This document shows, piece after piece, positions 1 to 7,590 of a stretch of 57,046 nt of DNA. The stretch is from Propioniciclava sp. (lineage in GTDB: Bacteria; Actinomycetota; Actinomycetes; Propionibacteriales; Propionibacteriaceae). Made by a program: the position numbers and the translations under genes. The notes beneath the pieces were generated by a model. That model made no database searches. It was not told the DNA's origin and worked only from the letters and a program-made list of their open reading frames with translations. The stretch covers positions 1-57,046 of the forward strand of contig NZ_JARKOT010000231.1 in NCBI RefSeq assembly GCF_029977985.1. The letters run 5' to 3'. Position 1 is the first letter of the stretch. Every line of letters starts with the position of its first letter.

Positions 1-58
1 TCACGAAGAGGGCGCTGTAGCGCCCTCTTCGTGAGCCCCAACCGTCACACAGGGGGGC
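1..58. repeat. Right half of a nested palindromic intergenic repeat
   Basis: Positions 1-16 and 19-34 form a perfect 16-bp hairpin (TCACGAAGAGGGCGCT, 2-nt loop, reverse complement). The arm at 31-58, starting GTGAGCCCCAACC, matches 51420-51447 at about 24 of 28 positions, and the central 26 nt also resemble the centre of that second copy. The left arm presumably lies just before base 1. The element sits 27 nt beyond the stop of the minus-strand gene at 86-478, so it could act as a 3' structure, although there is no T-tract. Confidence 0.75.
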
Positions 59-85
59 ACCCGCGCGCGGGGGGCGTCCGCAGCA

Positions 86-478
86 TCACCGCGCCACGTG
101 CTCGCCCAGGGCCGCCTGGGTGCTGGGCCACAGGGCGCCGACGACGGCGAGCAGCGCGGCGAGGGCCCCGACCGCCGCCCACGGCGTCACGAGCGTCGAC
201 TGGCCGAACGCGAGCAAGTGCAACAGGCCGACCGCCACGACCGGCCCCCGTGCCCAGCGGAGCCGGCGCCACAGCACCACCGCTGCGACCCCCACCAGCA
301 GCGCCCACACCACCAGGCCCAGGGCGATGTGCCCACTGAACTCGCCGTGCCCGCCCGCCAGCGACAGGCCCGCCATGACCACGAAGAAGACCGCGAACCC
401 GGCCGTCGCCACGCTGGCGACGACGAGTCCCCACGGGCGCGGACGGGCGGCCTCGGGCGGCGGGATCGGCACGGTCAT
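86..478 (-). CDS. Small four-helix membrane protein, function unknown
   Basis: This 130-aa protein has four hydrophobic helices at about residues 17-42, 50-70, 79-93 and 99-118, joined by very short loops (an RRLRWARG loop separates helices 2 and 3). It looks like a small integral membrane protein of the type often annotated as a hypothetical actinobacterial membrane protein; I recognise no catalytic motif. The ATG at 476-478 is preferred over longer in-frame starts because hydrophobic structure begins right after it. A TACAGT box (486-491 read on the minus strand) lies 7 nt upstream, consistent with a leaderless transcript. The gene is divergent from whiB1. No function can be assigned. Confidence 0.7.
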   Translation of the reverse strand: MTVPIPPPEAARPRPWGLVVASVATAGFAVFFVVMAGLSLAGGHGEFSGHIALGLVVWALLVGVAAVVLWRRLRWARGPVVAVGLLHLLAFGQSTLVTPWAAVGALAALLAVVGALWPSTQAALGEHVAR

Positions 479-650
479 CGGCCCCACTGTACGCAGGGCA
501 ACACCGGGCGGACGGCAACTCCCCACGGCAACCATGGCGTCACCCTTGTTTTCGCGTCCCGGAATTGGCAGTCTGGACAGTCGCACCAGCCGGACCACCG
601 GGGTGCTCGTTGAACTTCCGTTCTCTTCCGCACCAAGGAGTGGTTGCACC

Positions 651-899
651 ATGGACTGGCGCCATAAGGCGGCGTGCCTGACCGAGGACCCTGAGCTGTT
701 CTTCCCGGTCGGCAACACCGGTCCTGCGATCATGCAGATCGCGGAGGCGAAGAAGGTCTGCCAACGGTGCGACGTGCGCGCCGAGTGTCTCGCGTGGGCG
801 CTGGAGGCCGGGCAGGACCACGGCGTGTGGGGCGGCCTGTCCGAGGACGAGCGGCGCGCCATGAAGCGCCGCAACGCCCGCGCCCGCGTGCGCGGCTGA
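651..899 (+). CDS. whiB1: WhiB1-type iron-sulfur transcription regulator
   Basis: The 82-aa product begins MDWRHKAACL and carries the four WhiB cysteines C9, C37, C40 and C46, the GVWGG turn at 58-62 and a basic C-terminal tail (MKRRNARARVR). Length and sequence closely resemble mycobacterial WhiB1, an essential 4Fe-4S, NO-sensitive regulator that binds the primary sigma factor (family knowledge). AAGGAG at 635-640 supports the ATG at 651. The gene faces pdtaS convergently; whiB1 beside pdtaS is a conserved actinobacterial arrangement. The 75-nt gap to the pdtaS stop holds no obvious T-tract terminator. Confidence 0.93.
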   Translation: MDWRHKAACLTEDPELFFPVGNTGPAIMQIAEAKKVCQRCDVRAECLAWALEAGQDHGVWGGLSEDERRAMKRRNARARVRG

Positions 900-974
900 C
901 CGAGCGCTCGGCGTCCTGGACGAGCCCGCGCAGGCGCCGTCCGGACGAGGCCGCGCCGGAGGCGTCCGCCCCAA

Positions 975-2432
975 TCAGCCCAGCGGGACCGAGATGCGCG
1001 CCCGCGTCTCCCCGTCGGGCAGGGGTTCCATCTCGAACGAGCCGTCCAGATCGGCGATGAGCGCCCGGACGATCGACAGCCCGAGCGAGTGTTCGTCGTC
1101 GAGGCTGAAACCACCGGGGAGCGGCTCGCCGTCGTTGGTCACGTCCACCACGAGGCACGCCCCCAGGCGATGAGGGTGCACCTCGACGCGGCCGGCGTCG
1201 GCCTGGACGCCGTGTTCCAGGGCGTTCTGGACGACCTCGGTGAAGATCAGGGACAGGTTCGTCGCCACATCGGCGGGGATCGACCCGAAGCTCCCCCGCC
1301 GCTGCATCGACACCATCGAACTCGTGGACGCCACGTCGCGCACCATGGTCATGAGGCGGTCGGCCACGTCGTCGAACTGGACCGAACTGTCGAAACCCTG
1401 CGACAGGATCTCGTGCACGACCGCGATCGCCGAGACACGCTTCTGCGCGTCGGAGAGGGCGCCGATGGCTTCCTCGCTCGATGTGCGGCGTGCCTGCAGC
1501 CTGAGCAGGGCGGCGACGGTCTGCAAATTGTTCTTGACCCGGTGGTGGATCTCTCGGATCGTGGCGTCCTTCGTGACGAGCTGCCGCTCGCGAGCGCGCA
1601 GGTCGGTGGCGTCGCGGCACAGGACGAGCCAGCCCTGCGGCCCGTCCTCCCCCTCCAGGGGGACGGTGCGGAGCCGCGCGACGGCCGTCCGCGTCTCGAG
1701 ATCGGATTCGCGGGCGCGGCGCGGCGCGAGCAGCGGGCCGGACGCCTCCTCCACCGGTTCGCGCGGAGCGGCTGCGAGGGAGCCGGTGACGTCGGCGAAG
1801 TTCTCCCCGACGAGGTCGCCGACCCACCCGAGCCGCCGGTAGGCGCTGACGGCGTTCGGGGACGCATACAGGATCGTGCCGTCGGCGGCGACGCGGAACA
1901 GTCCGTCGCCGACCCGGGGGCTGCTCCACGGGACAGGCTTGTCGCCCATCACCGGGTAGTGGGCGCGGTGCACCATGCCCGCCAACAGCTGGGCGCCCTC
2001 GAGGTAGGTGTCCTCGAGCAGGCCCCGGGCGCGGACGCCCATGCGGTTCGTGTGCATCTCGACGACGCCGATGACGCGGTCGGACCGGAGGACGGGGACA
2101 GCGTGCACGTCGACCGGGATACCCGCGCGCAGCTGGTTGTGGCCGATGGACGTGATCGTGCGGCTCAGGTAGGCCTCGGTCACGAGGTGTTCGGGGTCGT
2201 AGGCGACCTCCTCGCCGACCACGTCGTCCTCCAGCGCCGTCGGACCCGTGTTCGGCCGGCACTGGGCGGCCGCCCAGAACACGTTGTCGTCCACGTCCGG
2301 CACCCACAAGATGAGGTCGGAGAACGACAGGTCGGCCAGCAGATCCCACTGGTCGGTGAGGCCGGCCAGCCACAGCGTGTCCTCGCCCGACAGGTCACAG
2401 TGCTGGGCGACGACGTCGGCGAGCATGAGCAT
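975..2432 (-). CDS. pdtaS: Sensor histidine kinase PdtaS (GAF-PAS-HisKA_2-HATPase)
   Basis: This soluble 485-aa kinase has an N-terminal GAF-like domain (about 30-160), a PAS domain (about 170-285), a HisKA_2 dimerisation helix with the phosphoacceptor motif EIHHRVKNNLQTVAALLRL (His296/297), and a C-terminal HATPase with an N-box near TEVVQNALEH. No membrane segments are visible. It corresponds to PdtaS, which phosphorylates the ANTAR RNA-binding regulator PdtaR; no pdtaR is in this window. The start is uncertain: ATG at 2430-2432 and ATG at 2424-2426 both align with known PdtaS N-termini, and neither has a good ribosome-binding site. Divergent from the bL37 gene. Confidence 0.92.
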   Translation of the reverse strand: MLMLADVVAQHCDLSGEDTLWLAGLTDQWDLLADLSFSDLILWVPDVDDNVFWAAAQCRPNTGPTALEDDVVGEEVAYDPEHLVTEAYLSRTITSIGHNQLRAGIPVDVHAVPVLRSDRVIGVVEMHTNRMGVRARGLLEDTYLEGAQLLAGMVHRAHYPVMGDKPVPWSSPRVGDGLFRVAADGTILYASPNAVSAYRRLGWVGDLVGENFADVTGSLAAAPREPVEEASGPLLAPRRARESDLETRTAVARLRTVPLEGEDGPQGWLVLCRDATDLRARERQLVTKDATIREIHHRVKNNLQTVAALLRLQARRTSSEEAIGALSDAQKRVSAIAVVHEILSQGFDSSVQFDDVADRLMTMVRDVASTSSMVSMQRRGSFGSIPADVATNLSLIFTEVVQNALEHGVQADAGRVEVHPHRLGACLVVDVTNDGEPLPGGFSLDDEHSLGLSIVRALIADLDGSFEMEPLPDGETRARISVPLG

Positions 2433-2562
2433 GGCGTCATGGTACGGCTCTGGCGGAAGCCCACTCTGCCACGCCCATCGCCGATTTTCCGCAGTCGCCG
2501 GCGCATGCGAGAATGGGTCGATGCGTCCTGACGGGGGCGCCACGAACCACTGAGGAGACACC

Positions 2563-2637
2563 ATGGGTAAGGGTGGCCGCAAGCGCAGGTCCCGCAAGAA
2601 GAACGCCGCCAACCACGGCAAGCGTCCCAACGCCTGA
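2563..2637 (+). CDS. Ribosomal protein bL37 (24 aa)
   Basis: This 24-codon gene encodes MGKGGRKRRSRKKNAANHGK followed by RPNA. The lysine/arginine-rich composition, the exact length and the NHGKRPNA ending match bL37, the small large-subunit protein found in mycobacterial ribosomes and present across actinobacteria. GAGGAG at 2552-2557 is a well-placed ribosome-binding site, and a strong terminator (2657-2685) closes the unit. A weak promoter candidate, TTTCCG-N17-GAGAAT, ends near 2514. The gene is far below ordinary ORF-calling thresholds. Identification rests on sequence recall rather than a search. Confidence 0.85.
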   Translation: MGKGGRKRRSRKKNAANHGKRPNA

Positions 2638-2656
2638 GCACCGCTCCGGACAGCCG

Positions 2657-2685
2657 AGGCCCCTCCCCGCTCCGGGGAGGGGCCT
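2657..2685 (+). terminator. Intrinsic terminator of the bL37 gene
   Basis: A perfect 12-bp stem, AGGCCCCTCCCC and its reverse complement around the loop GCTCC, begins 20 nt after the bL37 stop. Only a short TT follows, which is common for actinobacterial terminators. It could also protect the convergent end of the rsrA transcript. Confidence 0.8.
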
Positions 2686-2755
2686 TCGACGTTGTCGGGG
2701 GAGACCGCGGCACGAACCGCCGGGTTGTCGACGCAAGCCGCCGACGGTCTGCGAT

Positions 2756-3019
2756 TCAGCCCTCGGGGCGGATCTGGATGCGCGTGTAGGTGATCTGCGT
2801 CACGATGCGGGCGCGTAGCCCCGCGGGTGCCACCTGCCCGGAACAGGACCGGCGGACCATCGACTTGAGCTTGTCCGCGAGCTCGGCGACCGCGATGCAC
2901 CGCTCGCACGCGTCGATGTGCACCCGCAGCTCGTCGGCCTTGGCCTCGTCCAGCTCGCCGTCCAGCAGTTCATGGATGCGCAACGCCAGCGCCTGGCACT
3001 CCTCCGGGAGCTCGGTCAT
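2756..3019 (-). CDS. rsrA: Zinc-binding anti-sigma factor (RsrA/RshA type)
   Basis: The 87-aa protein has the zinc anti-sigma signature C8, H34, C38, C41 (HIDACERC) and a further cysteine at C59. In this family reduced, zinc-bound anti-sigma sequesters the SigR/SigH sigma factor, and disulfide stress ejects zinc and frees it. The ATG overlaps the stop of sigR by 4 nt (ATGA at 3016-3019), so the two are translationally coupled. The length is slightly below the roughly 100 aa of RsrA. The convergent neighbour is the bL37 gene. Confidence 0.92.
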   Translation of the reverse strand: MTELPEECQALALRIHELLDGELDEAKADELRVHIDACERCIAVAELADKLKSMVRRSCSGQVAPAGLRARIVTQITYTRIQIRPEG

Positions 3020-3684
3020 TCCGCCCCCCCCGTCCCGATGCCGTAGGACGCCGCGTGCTCGGCCAACATGCCACGCAACTGGGTGCGCCCGCGATTGAGG
3101 CGGCTCATGACGGTGCCGATCGGCGTCCCCATGATCTCCGCGATCTCCTTGTAGGAGAAGCCCTCGACGTCGGCCAGGTAGACCGCGAGCCGGAAGTCGG
3201 GGCTGAGCGCGTTCATCGCTTCGCTCACCACGGAGTCGGGCATGTTGTCGAGGGCGTCCATCTCGGCGCTGCGCAGCCCCGTCGAGCTGTGCTGCTCGGC
3301 CCGGTGCAGCTGCCAGTCCTCGACGTCCTCGCCGCCCGCGAGCTGTGGTTGGCGCTGCTTCTTGCGGTAGCTGTTGATGTAGGTGTTGGTGAGGATCCGG
3401 TACAGCCACGCCCTCAAGTTCGTGCCCGGCCTGAACTGGTGGAACGAGCCGAACGCCTTCGCGTAAGCCTCCTGCACCACGTCCTCGGCATCGGCCGGGT
3501 TCCGCGTCATGCGCAGGGCCGCGCCGTACAACTGGTCGAGGTAGGGCAGCGCGTCCCGCTCGAAGCGTTCGGCGCGTTCGGCCTCCGTCTCGGTGGCCGG
3601 GTCGACGAGCGTGGCCTCGGTGTCGATCGGGGTGTCGGTAGCGAGCGTGGTGTCGAGCGGGGTGTCGGTGCTGGGCAGGTTCAT
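3016..3684 (-). CDS. sigR: Thiol-stress ECF sigma factor SigR/SigH
   Basis: With the ATG at 3682-3684 the product is 222 aa. Region 2 includes [20 protein letters not shown] and the -10 recognition stretch [20 protein letters not shown]. Region 4 includes [20 protein letters not shown] and [15 protein letters not shown]. This is the SigR/SigH family that controls mycothiol, thioredoxin and proteolysis genes under oxidative stress. A longer in-frame reading from GTG 3760-3762 or ATG 3751-3753 exists; Streptomyces SigR is also made as a longer, stress-induced isoform. A SigR-type promoter lies just upstream at 3772-3799. The downstream gene is its anti-sigma factor. Confidence 0.93.
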   Translation of the reverse strand: MNLPSTDTPLDTTLATDTPIDTEATLVDPATETEAERAERFERDALPYLDQLYGAALRMTRNPADAEDVVQEAYAKAFGSFHQFRPGTNLRAWLYRILTNTYINSYRKKQRQPQLAGGEDVEDWQLHRAEQHSSTGLRSAEMDALDNMPDSVVSEAMNALSPDFRLAVYLADVEGFSYKEIAEIMGTPIGTVMSRLNRGRTQLRGMLAEHAASYGIGTGGAE

Positions 3685-3771
3685 CACGTACGAGCCTACC
3701 CCGAGCAGCGGATGCACCGCCGCCCGCGCCGCCGCCACCGGGGTCGCCACCATCGTCGTCACACAGCCCCG

Positions 3772-3799
3772 AACGCGCTTCGGCCGTCCGGATATTCCC
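3772..3799 (-). promoter_or_regulatory. Candidate autoregulated SigR-type promoter
   Basis: On the minus strand GGGAAT (3799-3794) is followed after 19 nt by GTT (3774-3772), matching the SigR pattern GGAAY-N16-20-GTT. Transcription would begin near 3765, essentially at the upstream GTG (3762) and about 80 nt before the preferred ATG at 3684. This suggests positive autoregulation of sigR-rsrA. Confidence 0.6.
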
Positions 3800-3830
3800 G
3801 CTCGTCAGCGCTGGGTGGTAGGAATGGTCC

Positions 3831-4433
3831 ATGAACCTTCTGCGTGGTGTCGGCCGCATCCTGCTCGGCGGCTTCTTCATTGCCAACGGTGTCAAGGCCG
3901 TGCGCGACCCGGAACCCTTCGTCGCGGCCGCACAGCCGCTTGCCGACAAGGTCGTTCCGTTGGCCCAGCGCGCGCTGCCCGACGAGGCGGCCGCCTACGT
4001 GCCGCGCGACACCGCGACCCTCGTGCGCCTCAACGGCGTCGCGTCCGTGCTCGGCGGTCTCGGGATGGTGACCGGGATCTCCACCAAGGGCGGCGGTGCG
4101 CTGGCCGCGCTCTCGATGCTGCCCCACGTGGCGGCCGCGAAGAGCTCCACGCTCGACAAGGACACCGCGCGTAGCCTCGTCGTTCGCAACCTGGCCCTGC
4201 TGGGTGCCGCCCTCGTCGTGTCCCAGGACACCAAGGGACGCCCCAGCCTCGCCTGGCGCGCCAACGACACCCGCGTCCGGCTCGCCCGCCAGGCTGACCG
4301 CGCGGCCAAGTCGGTCGCCAAGGACGCCTCGCACATGACCCAGTTGGCCGGAAAGGACCTCAAGGCCTTCAAGAAGCAGGCCCGGCTGCAGGCGAAGGTC
4401 GCCCGCAAGAGCCTCGAGTCCAAGCTGCCCTGA
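3831..4433 (+). CDS. DoxX-family membrane protein
   Basis: The 200-aa protein opens with MNLLRGVGRILLGGFFIANG, the amphipathic first helix typical of DoxX proteins. Further hydrophobic stretches lie at about 66-82, 88-104 and 121-134, followed by a lysine/arginine-rich soluble tail from about 145. DoxX proteins are small membrane proteins linked to oxidative-stress functions in some actinobacteria; this link is only family knowledge here, although the divergent neighbour is sigR. TAGGAA at 3819-3824 lies 6 nt before the ATG, suggesting leaderless transcription. The aroA start follows 2 nt after the stop, so the genes probably share a transcript. Confidence 0.85.
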   Translation: MNLLRGVGRILLGGFFIANGVKAVRDPEPFVAAAQPLADKVVPLAQRALPDEAAAYVPRDTATLVRLNGVASVLGGLGMVTGISTKGGGALAALSMLPHVAAAKSSTLDKDTARSLVVRNLALLGAALVVSQDTKGRPSLAWRANDTRVRLARQADRAAKSVAKDASHMTQLAGKDLKAFKKQARLQAKVARKSLESKLP

Positions 4434-4435
4434 CG

Positions 4436-5713
4436 TTGCCCGCTCCCGTCTCCCCCGCGGCCCCGTGGATCGCCCCGACCCCGTCGGGTCCGGTCCGCGG
4501 GGCTCTGGTCGTCCCCGGCTCAAAGTCGGGGACGGCCCGCTCCTACGTCCTCGCGGCCCTCGCCGACGCACCCTCGGTCCTGACCGGCGTCCTCGACGCC
4601 CGCGACACCCGCCTGATGCGGGCCGGGCTGGCCGCGTTCGGCGTCGGCTTCTCCGACCTGCCGGACGCCGCCGTGCGGGTGACGCCTCCGGACGCCTTCG
4701 CCGCCGGTGACGTCGACTGCGGCCTGGCCGGCACCGTGATGCGGTTCCTCCCCGGCGTTGCCGCGCTCGCCGACGGAGCGAGCCGGTTCACAGGCGATCC
4801 CGAGGCGTCCGCGCGGCCGATCCGGCCACTGCTCGACGGGCTCGCCCAGGCCGGCGTCCGCATCGACCACCCCGACGCGGTGCCGTTCACCGTCCACGGC
4901 GTCGGGCACGTGCCGGGCGGGAGCGCCCGGATCGACGCGTCGGCGTCCAGCCAGTTCGTGTCCGGGCTGCTGCTGCCCGCCGCCCGCTTCGAGGCTGGCC
5001 TGACGCTGCATCACGAGGGCGACCGCGTGCCTTCGCCGCCCCACGTCGCGCTGACTCTCGCCATGCTGGCCGACCGCGGAGTCACCGCGACGGCGTCCGG
5101 GCCGACCTGGCGCGTGGAACCCGGCCCCATCGCCGCCCGCGACGAGGCGATCGAACCCGACCTCGTCAACGCCGCGGTGTTCCTCGCGGCGGCTCTGGTC
5201 ACGGGCGGCGCGGTGACCGTGGGCTGGCCGCGGCACACCGCGCAGGCGGCCGAAAACATCCTCGACACGCTCACCGCGCTCGGGGGGCGCGTCGAACACG
5301 GTGACGACACGGTGACCGTGCACGGCAGCGGCGTCGTCACCGGCGCCGACCTCGACCTGACCCGCGCCAGCGAGCTGACGTGCATCGCCGCGTCGCTGCT
5401 GGCGCTGGCCGACCGACCTGGCCGCATCAGGGGCGTCGGCCACATCCGACACCATGAGACGGACCGGCTCGCCGCCCTCGAGGCCGAGTTGGGCGCCCGC
5501 GGGGCCGGAGTGGAACAGACCGCCGACGGGCTCCTCGTGCAGCCGGCACCGCTCACCGGCGGACCGTGGCACTGCTACGCCGACCACCGCATGGCCCACG
5601 CGGGAGCCGTGCTCGGGCTGGCCGTGCCGGGCATCCGACTCGACGACGTGGGCGCCACGACCAAGACCCTCGCCGACTTCGACGGCCTCTGGCGGACGCT
5701 GGTGGGCGCGTGA
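4436..5713 (+). CDS. aroA: 5-enolpyruvylshikimate-3-phosphate synthase
   Basis: AroA transfers enolpyruvyl from PEP to shikimate-3-phosphate in the chorismate pathway. The 425-aa product shows PGSKSGTARS near residue 27 (usual form PGSKSxTNR, here with Ala for Asn), LAGTVMRFLPG near 98, ASASSQFVSG near 166 and the C-terminal YADHRMAHAGAVLGL motif. The start is TTG at 4436, 2 nt after the doxX stop, because no ATG or GTG lies in frame upstream of the substrate-binding motif; the N-terminus is therefore the weakest part of the call. The stop overlaps the rsgA GTG by 4 nt. Confidence 0.95.
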   Translation: MPAPVSPAAPWIAPTPSGPVRGALVVPGSKSGTARSYVLAALADAPSVLTGVLDARDTRLMRAGLAAFGVGFSDLPDAAVRVTPPDAFAAGDVDCGLAGTVMRFLPGVAALADGASRFTGDPEASARPIRPLLDGLAQAGVRIDHPDAVPFTVHGVGHVPGGSARIDASASSQFVSGLLLPAARFEAGLTLHHEGDRVPSPPHVALTLAMLADRGVTATASGPTWRVEPGPIAARDEAIEPDLVNAAVFLAAALVTGGAVTVGWPRHTAQAAENILDTLTALGGRVEHGDDTVTVHGSGVVTGADLDLTRASELTCIAASLLALADRPGRIRGVGHIRHHETDRLAALEAELGARGAGVEQTADGLLVQPAPLTGGPWHCYADHRMAHAGAVLGLAVPGIRLDDVGATTKTLADFDGLWRTLVGA

Positions 5714-6723
5714 GCCCCCGCCGCGCCGAGCGCGACGAGGAGGACGGCTTCGGCCGGCCCGCGCGCCGCTCCCGGCCCCGCACCAAGGACCGGCCCGACT
5801 ACTCGGCAGCGGAGGTCGGCATCGTGGTGGGCGTCGACCGCGGCCGGTACACCGTCGTCCTCGACACCGCTGCCGGTCATCGCACCGCGCTCGCCACCAA
5901 GGCGCGCCAGCTCGGCCGCAAGGGCGTCATCGTCGGGGACCGGGCCCGTGTCGTCGGCGACACGTCCGGCGCCGAGGGCACCTTGGCGCGCATCGTCGAG
6001 GTGGTGGACCGGGACACGGTCCTGCGTCGCACGGCGGACGACGACGATCCGTTCGAGCGGCCGATCGTCGCCAACGCCGACCAACTCGCGATCGTCACCG
6101 CGCTCGCCGACCCGCCGCCGCGCATGGGCATGATCGACCGCATCCTCGTGGCCTCCTACGACGGGGGCCTCGACCCGCTGCTCGTGCTCACCAAGGCCGA
6201 TCTCGCTGCCCCGGACGCCCTCCTGGCCGCCTACGCGGGCCTCGACATCCCGGCCGTCGTCGTCCAGCCGGGCGCCGACCTCACCACCCTGCGCGGCCTC
6301 CTGGCCGGCCACCGCACCGTGTTCGTCGGTCACTCGGGCGTCGGCAAGTCGACGCTCGTGAACGCGCTCATCCCGGACGCCGCCCGCGCGGTCGGGCACG
6401 TGAACGAGGTCACGGGGCGCGGTCGGCACACGTCCACATCGGCGGTGGCGCTCGAACTGCCCCACCCGGGCGGCTGGGTGATCGACACCCCGGGCGTCCG
6501 CAGCTTCGGGCTGTCCCACGTGACGACCGACTCGATCCTCGCCGCCTTCGACGATCTCGCCGCCCTCGTCGAGGAGTGCCCTCGCGGCTGCCGGCACGAC
6601 TCAGCGGCACCCGAATGCGCCCTCGACGCCGCCGTCGCGGCTGGCCGGCTCCGCCCCGAACGGCTGGAGTCGTTCCGGCGCATGGAGAGGGTGTGGATGG
6701 CGCCGGAGTCCTACCGCGCGTGA
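5710..6723 (+). CDS. rsgA: Ribosome small subunit-dependent GTPase RsgA
   Basis: RsgA is a late 30S-assembly GTPase. The 337-aa protein shows the circularly permuted GTPase order: G4 TKAD (161-164), then G1 GHSGVGKST (207-215), then G3 DTPG (259-262). An OB-fold covers about 35-105, and a C-terminal zinc knuckle uses C290, C294, H296 and C303. A disordered, charged N-terminus of about 30 residues precedes the OB-fold. The GTG at 5710 overlaps the aroA stop (GTGA). aroA-rsgA-hisN is a recurring actinobacterial cluster. Confidence 0.95.
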   Translation: MSPRRAERDEEDGFGRPARRSRPRTKDRPDYSAAEVGIVVGVDRGRYTVVLDTAAGHRTALATKARQLGRKGVIVGDRARVVGDTSGAEGTLARIVEVVDRDTVLRRTADDDDPFERPIVANADQLAIVTALADPPPRMGMIDRILVASYDGGLDPLLVLTKADLAAPDALLAAYAGLDIPAVVVQPGADLTTLRGLLAGHRTVFVGHSGVGKSTLVNALIPDAARAVGHVNEVTGRGRHTSTSAVALELPHPGGWVIDTPGVRSFGLSHVTTDSILAAFDDLAALVEECPRGCRHDSAAPECALDAAVAAGRLRPERLESFRRMERVWMAPESYRA

Positions 6724-6768
6724 GGGTGGCGCCGCGCCCGCGGCGTCCCCCTGCCCTAGGCTGCCAGC

Positions 6769-7590
6769 ATGGCTGAGCACTCGTACGTGGACGATCTGCG
6801 CCTGGGGCACGTCCTCGCCGACACCGCCGACCAGATCACCACCACGCGGTTCAAGGCGCAGGACCTCCAGGTCTCGACCAAGCCGGACCTCACCGAGGTG
6901 ACGGACGCCGACACCGCCGTCGAGGACGCCCTCCGCAAGGTGCTGGCCAGGACGCGTCCGCGCGACGCCGTGCACGGCGAGGAGCGCGAGGACACCGGCT
7001 GGGGACCGCGCCGCTGGGTGATCGACCCGATCGACGGCACCGCCAACTTCGTGCGCGGCGTCCCGGTGTGGGCGACGCTCATCGCGCTCATGGAGGGCGA
7101 TGAGGTCGTCGTGGGCGTCGTGTCGGCACCCGCGTTGCAACGCCGGTGGTGGGCTTCCAAGGACGCCGGCGCCTACACGGGCAAGTCACTGGCGAGCGCC
7201 ACGCGGCTGCAGGTGAGTTCGGTCGGCGCCGTGCACGACGCGTTCCTGTCCTACTCGTCGATCCACGGCTGGGTCGACTCCGGCCGTGGTCAGGAGTTCG
7301 TCGATCTGATGCGCGAGGTGTGGCGCACGCGCGCGTTCGGCGACTTCTGGAGCTACCTGCTCGTCGCCGAAGGGGCCGTCGACATCGCCACCGAACCCGA
7401 ACTGGCCCTGCACGACATGGGGCCGCTCGACGTCATCGTCCGCGAAGCCGGGGGGCGGTTCACGAGCATCGACGGCGCGCCCGGTGTCGGCGGCCCCGGG
7501 GCCCTCGCGACGAACGGGCTGCTTCACGACGCCGTGCTGGCCGCGCTGCAGCCCACCGAGCCCACCCGCGACCTCGAGGCGCTCGACTGA
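6769..7590 (+). CDS. hisN: Histidinol-phosphatase, inositol-monophosphatase fold
   Basis: The 273-aa protein is an IMPase-fold phosphatase with GEE at 70-72, WVIDPIDGTANF (metal and phosphate site at 86-91), and LHDMGPLDVIVREAGG toward the C-terminus, where a second metal-site aspartate lies. By family and by position after aroA and rsgA it is the actinobacterial histidinol-phosphatase HisN; other IMPase substrates cannot be excluded. TAGGCT at 6757-6762 lies 6 nt before the ATG, so it may have its own leaderless transcript. Its TGA abuts the serA stop with no gap (TGATCA). Confidence 0.85.
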   Translation: MAEHSYVDDLRLGHVLADTADQITTTRFKAQDLQVSTKPDLTEVTDADTAVEDALRKVLARTRPRDAVHGEEREDTGWGPRRWVIDPIDGTANFVRGVPVWATLIALMEGDEVVVGVVSAPALQRRWWASKDAGAYTGKSLASATRLQVSSVGAVHDAFLSYSSIHGWVDSGRGQEFVDLMREVWRTRAFGDFWSYLLVAEGAVDIATEPELALHDMGPLDVIVREAGGRFTSIDGAPGVGGPGALATNGLLHDAVLAALQPTEPTRDLEALD

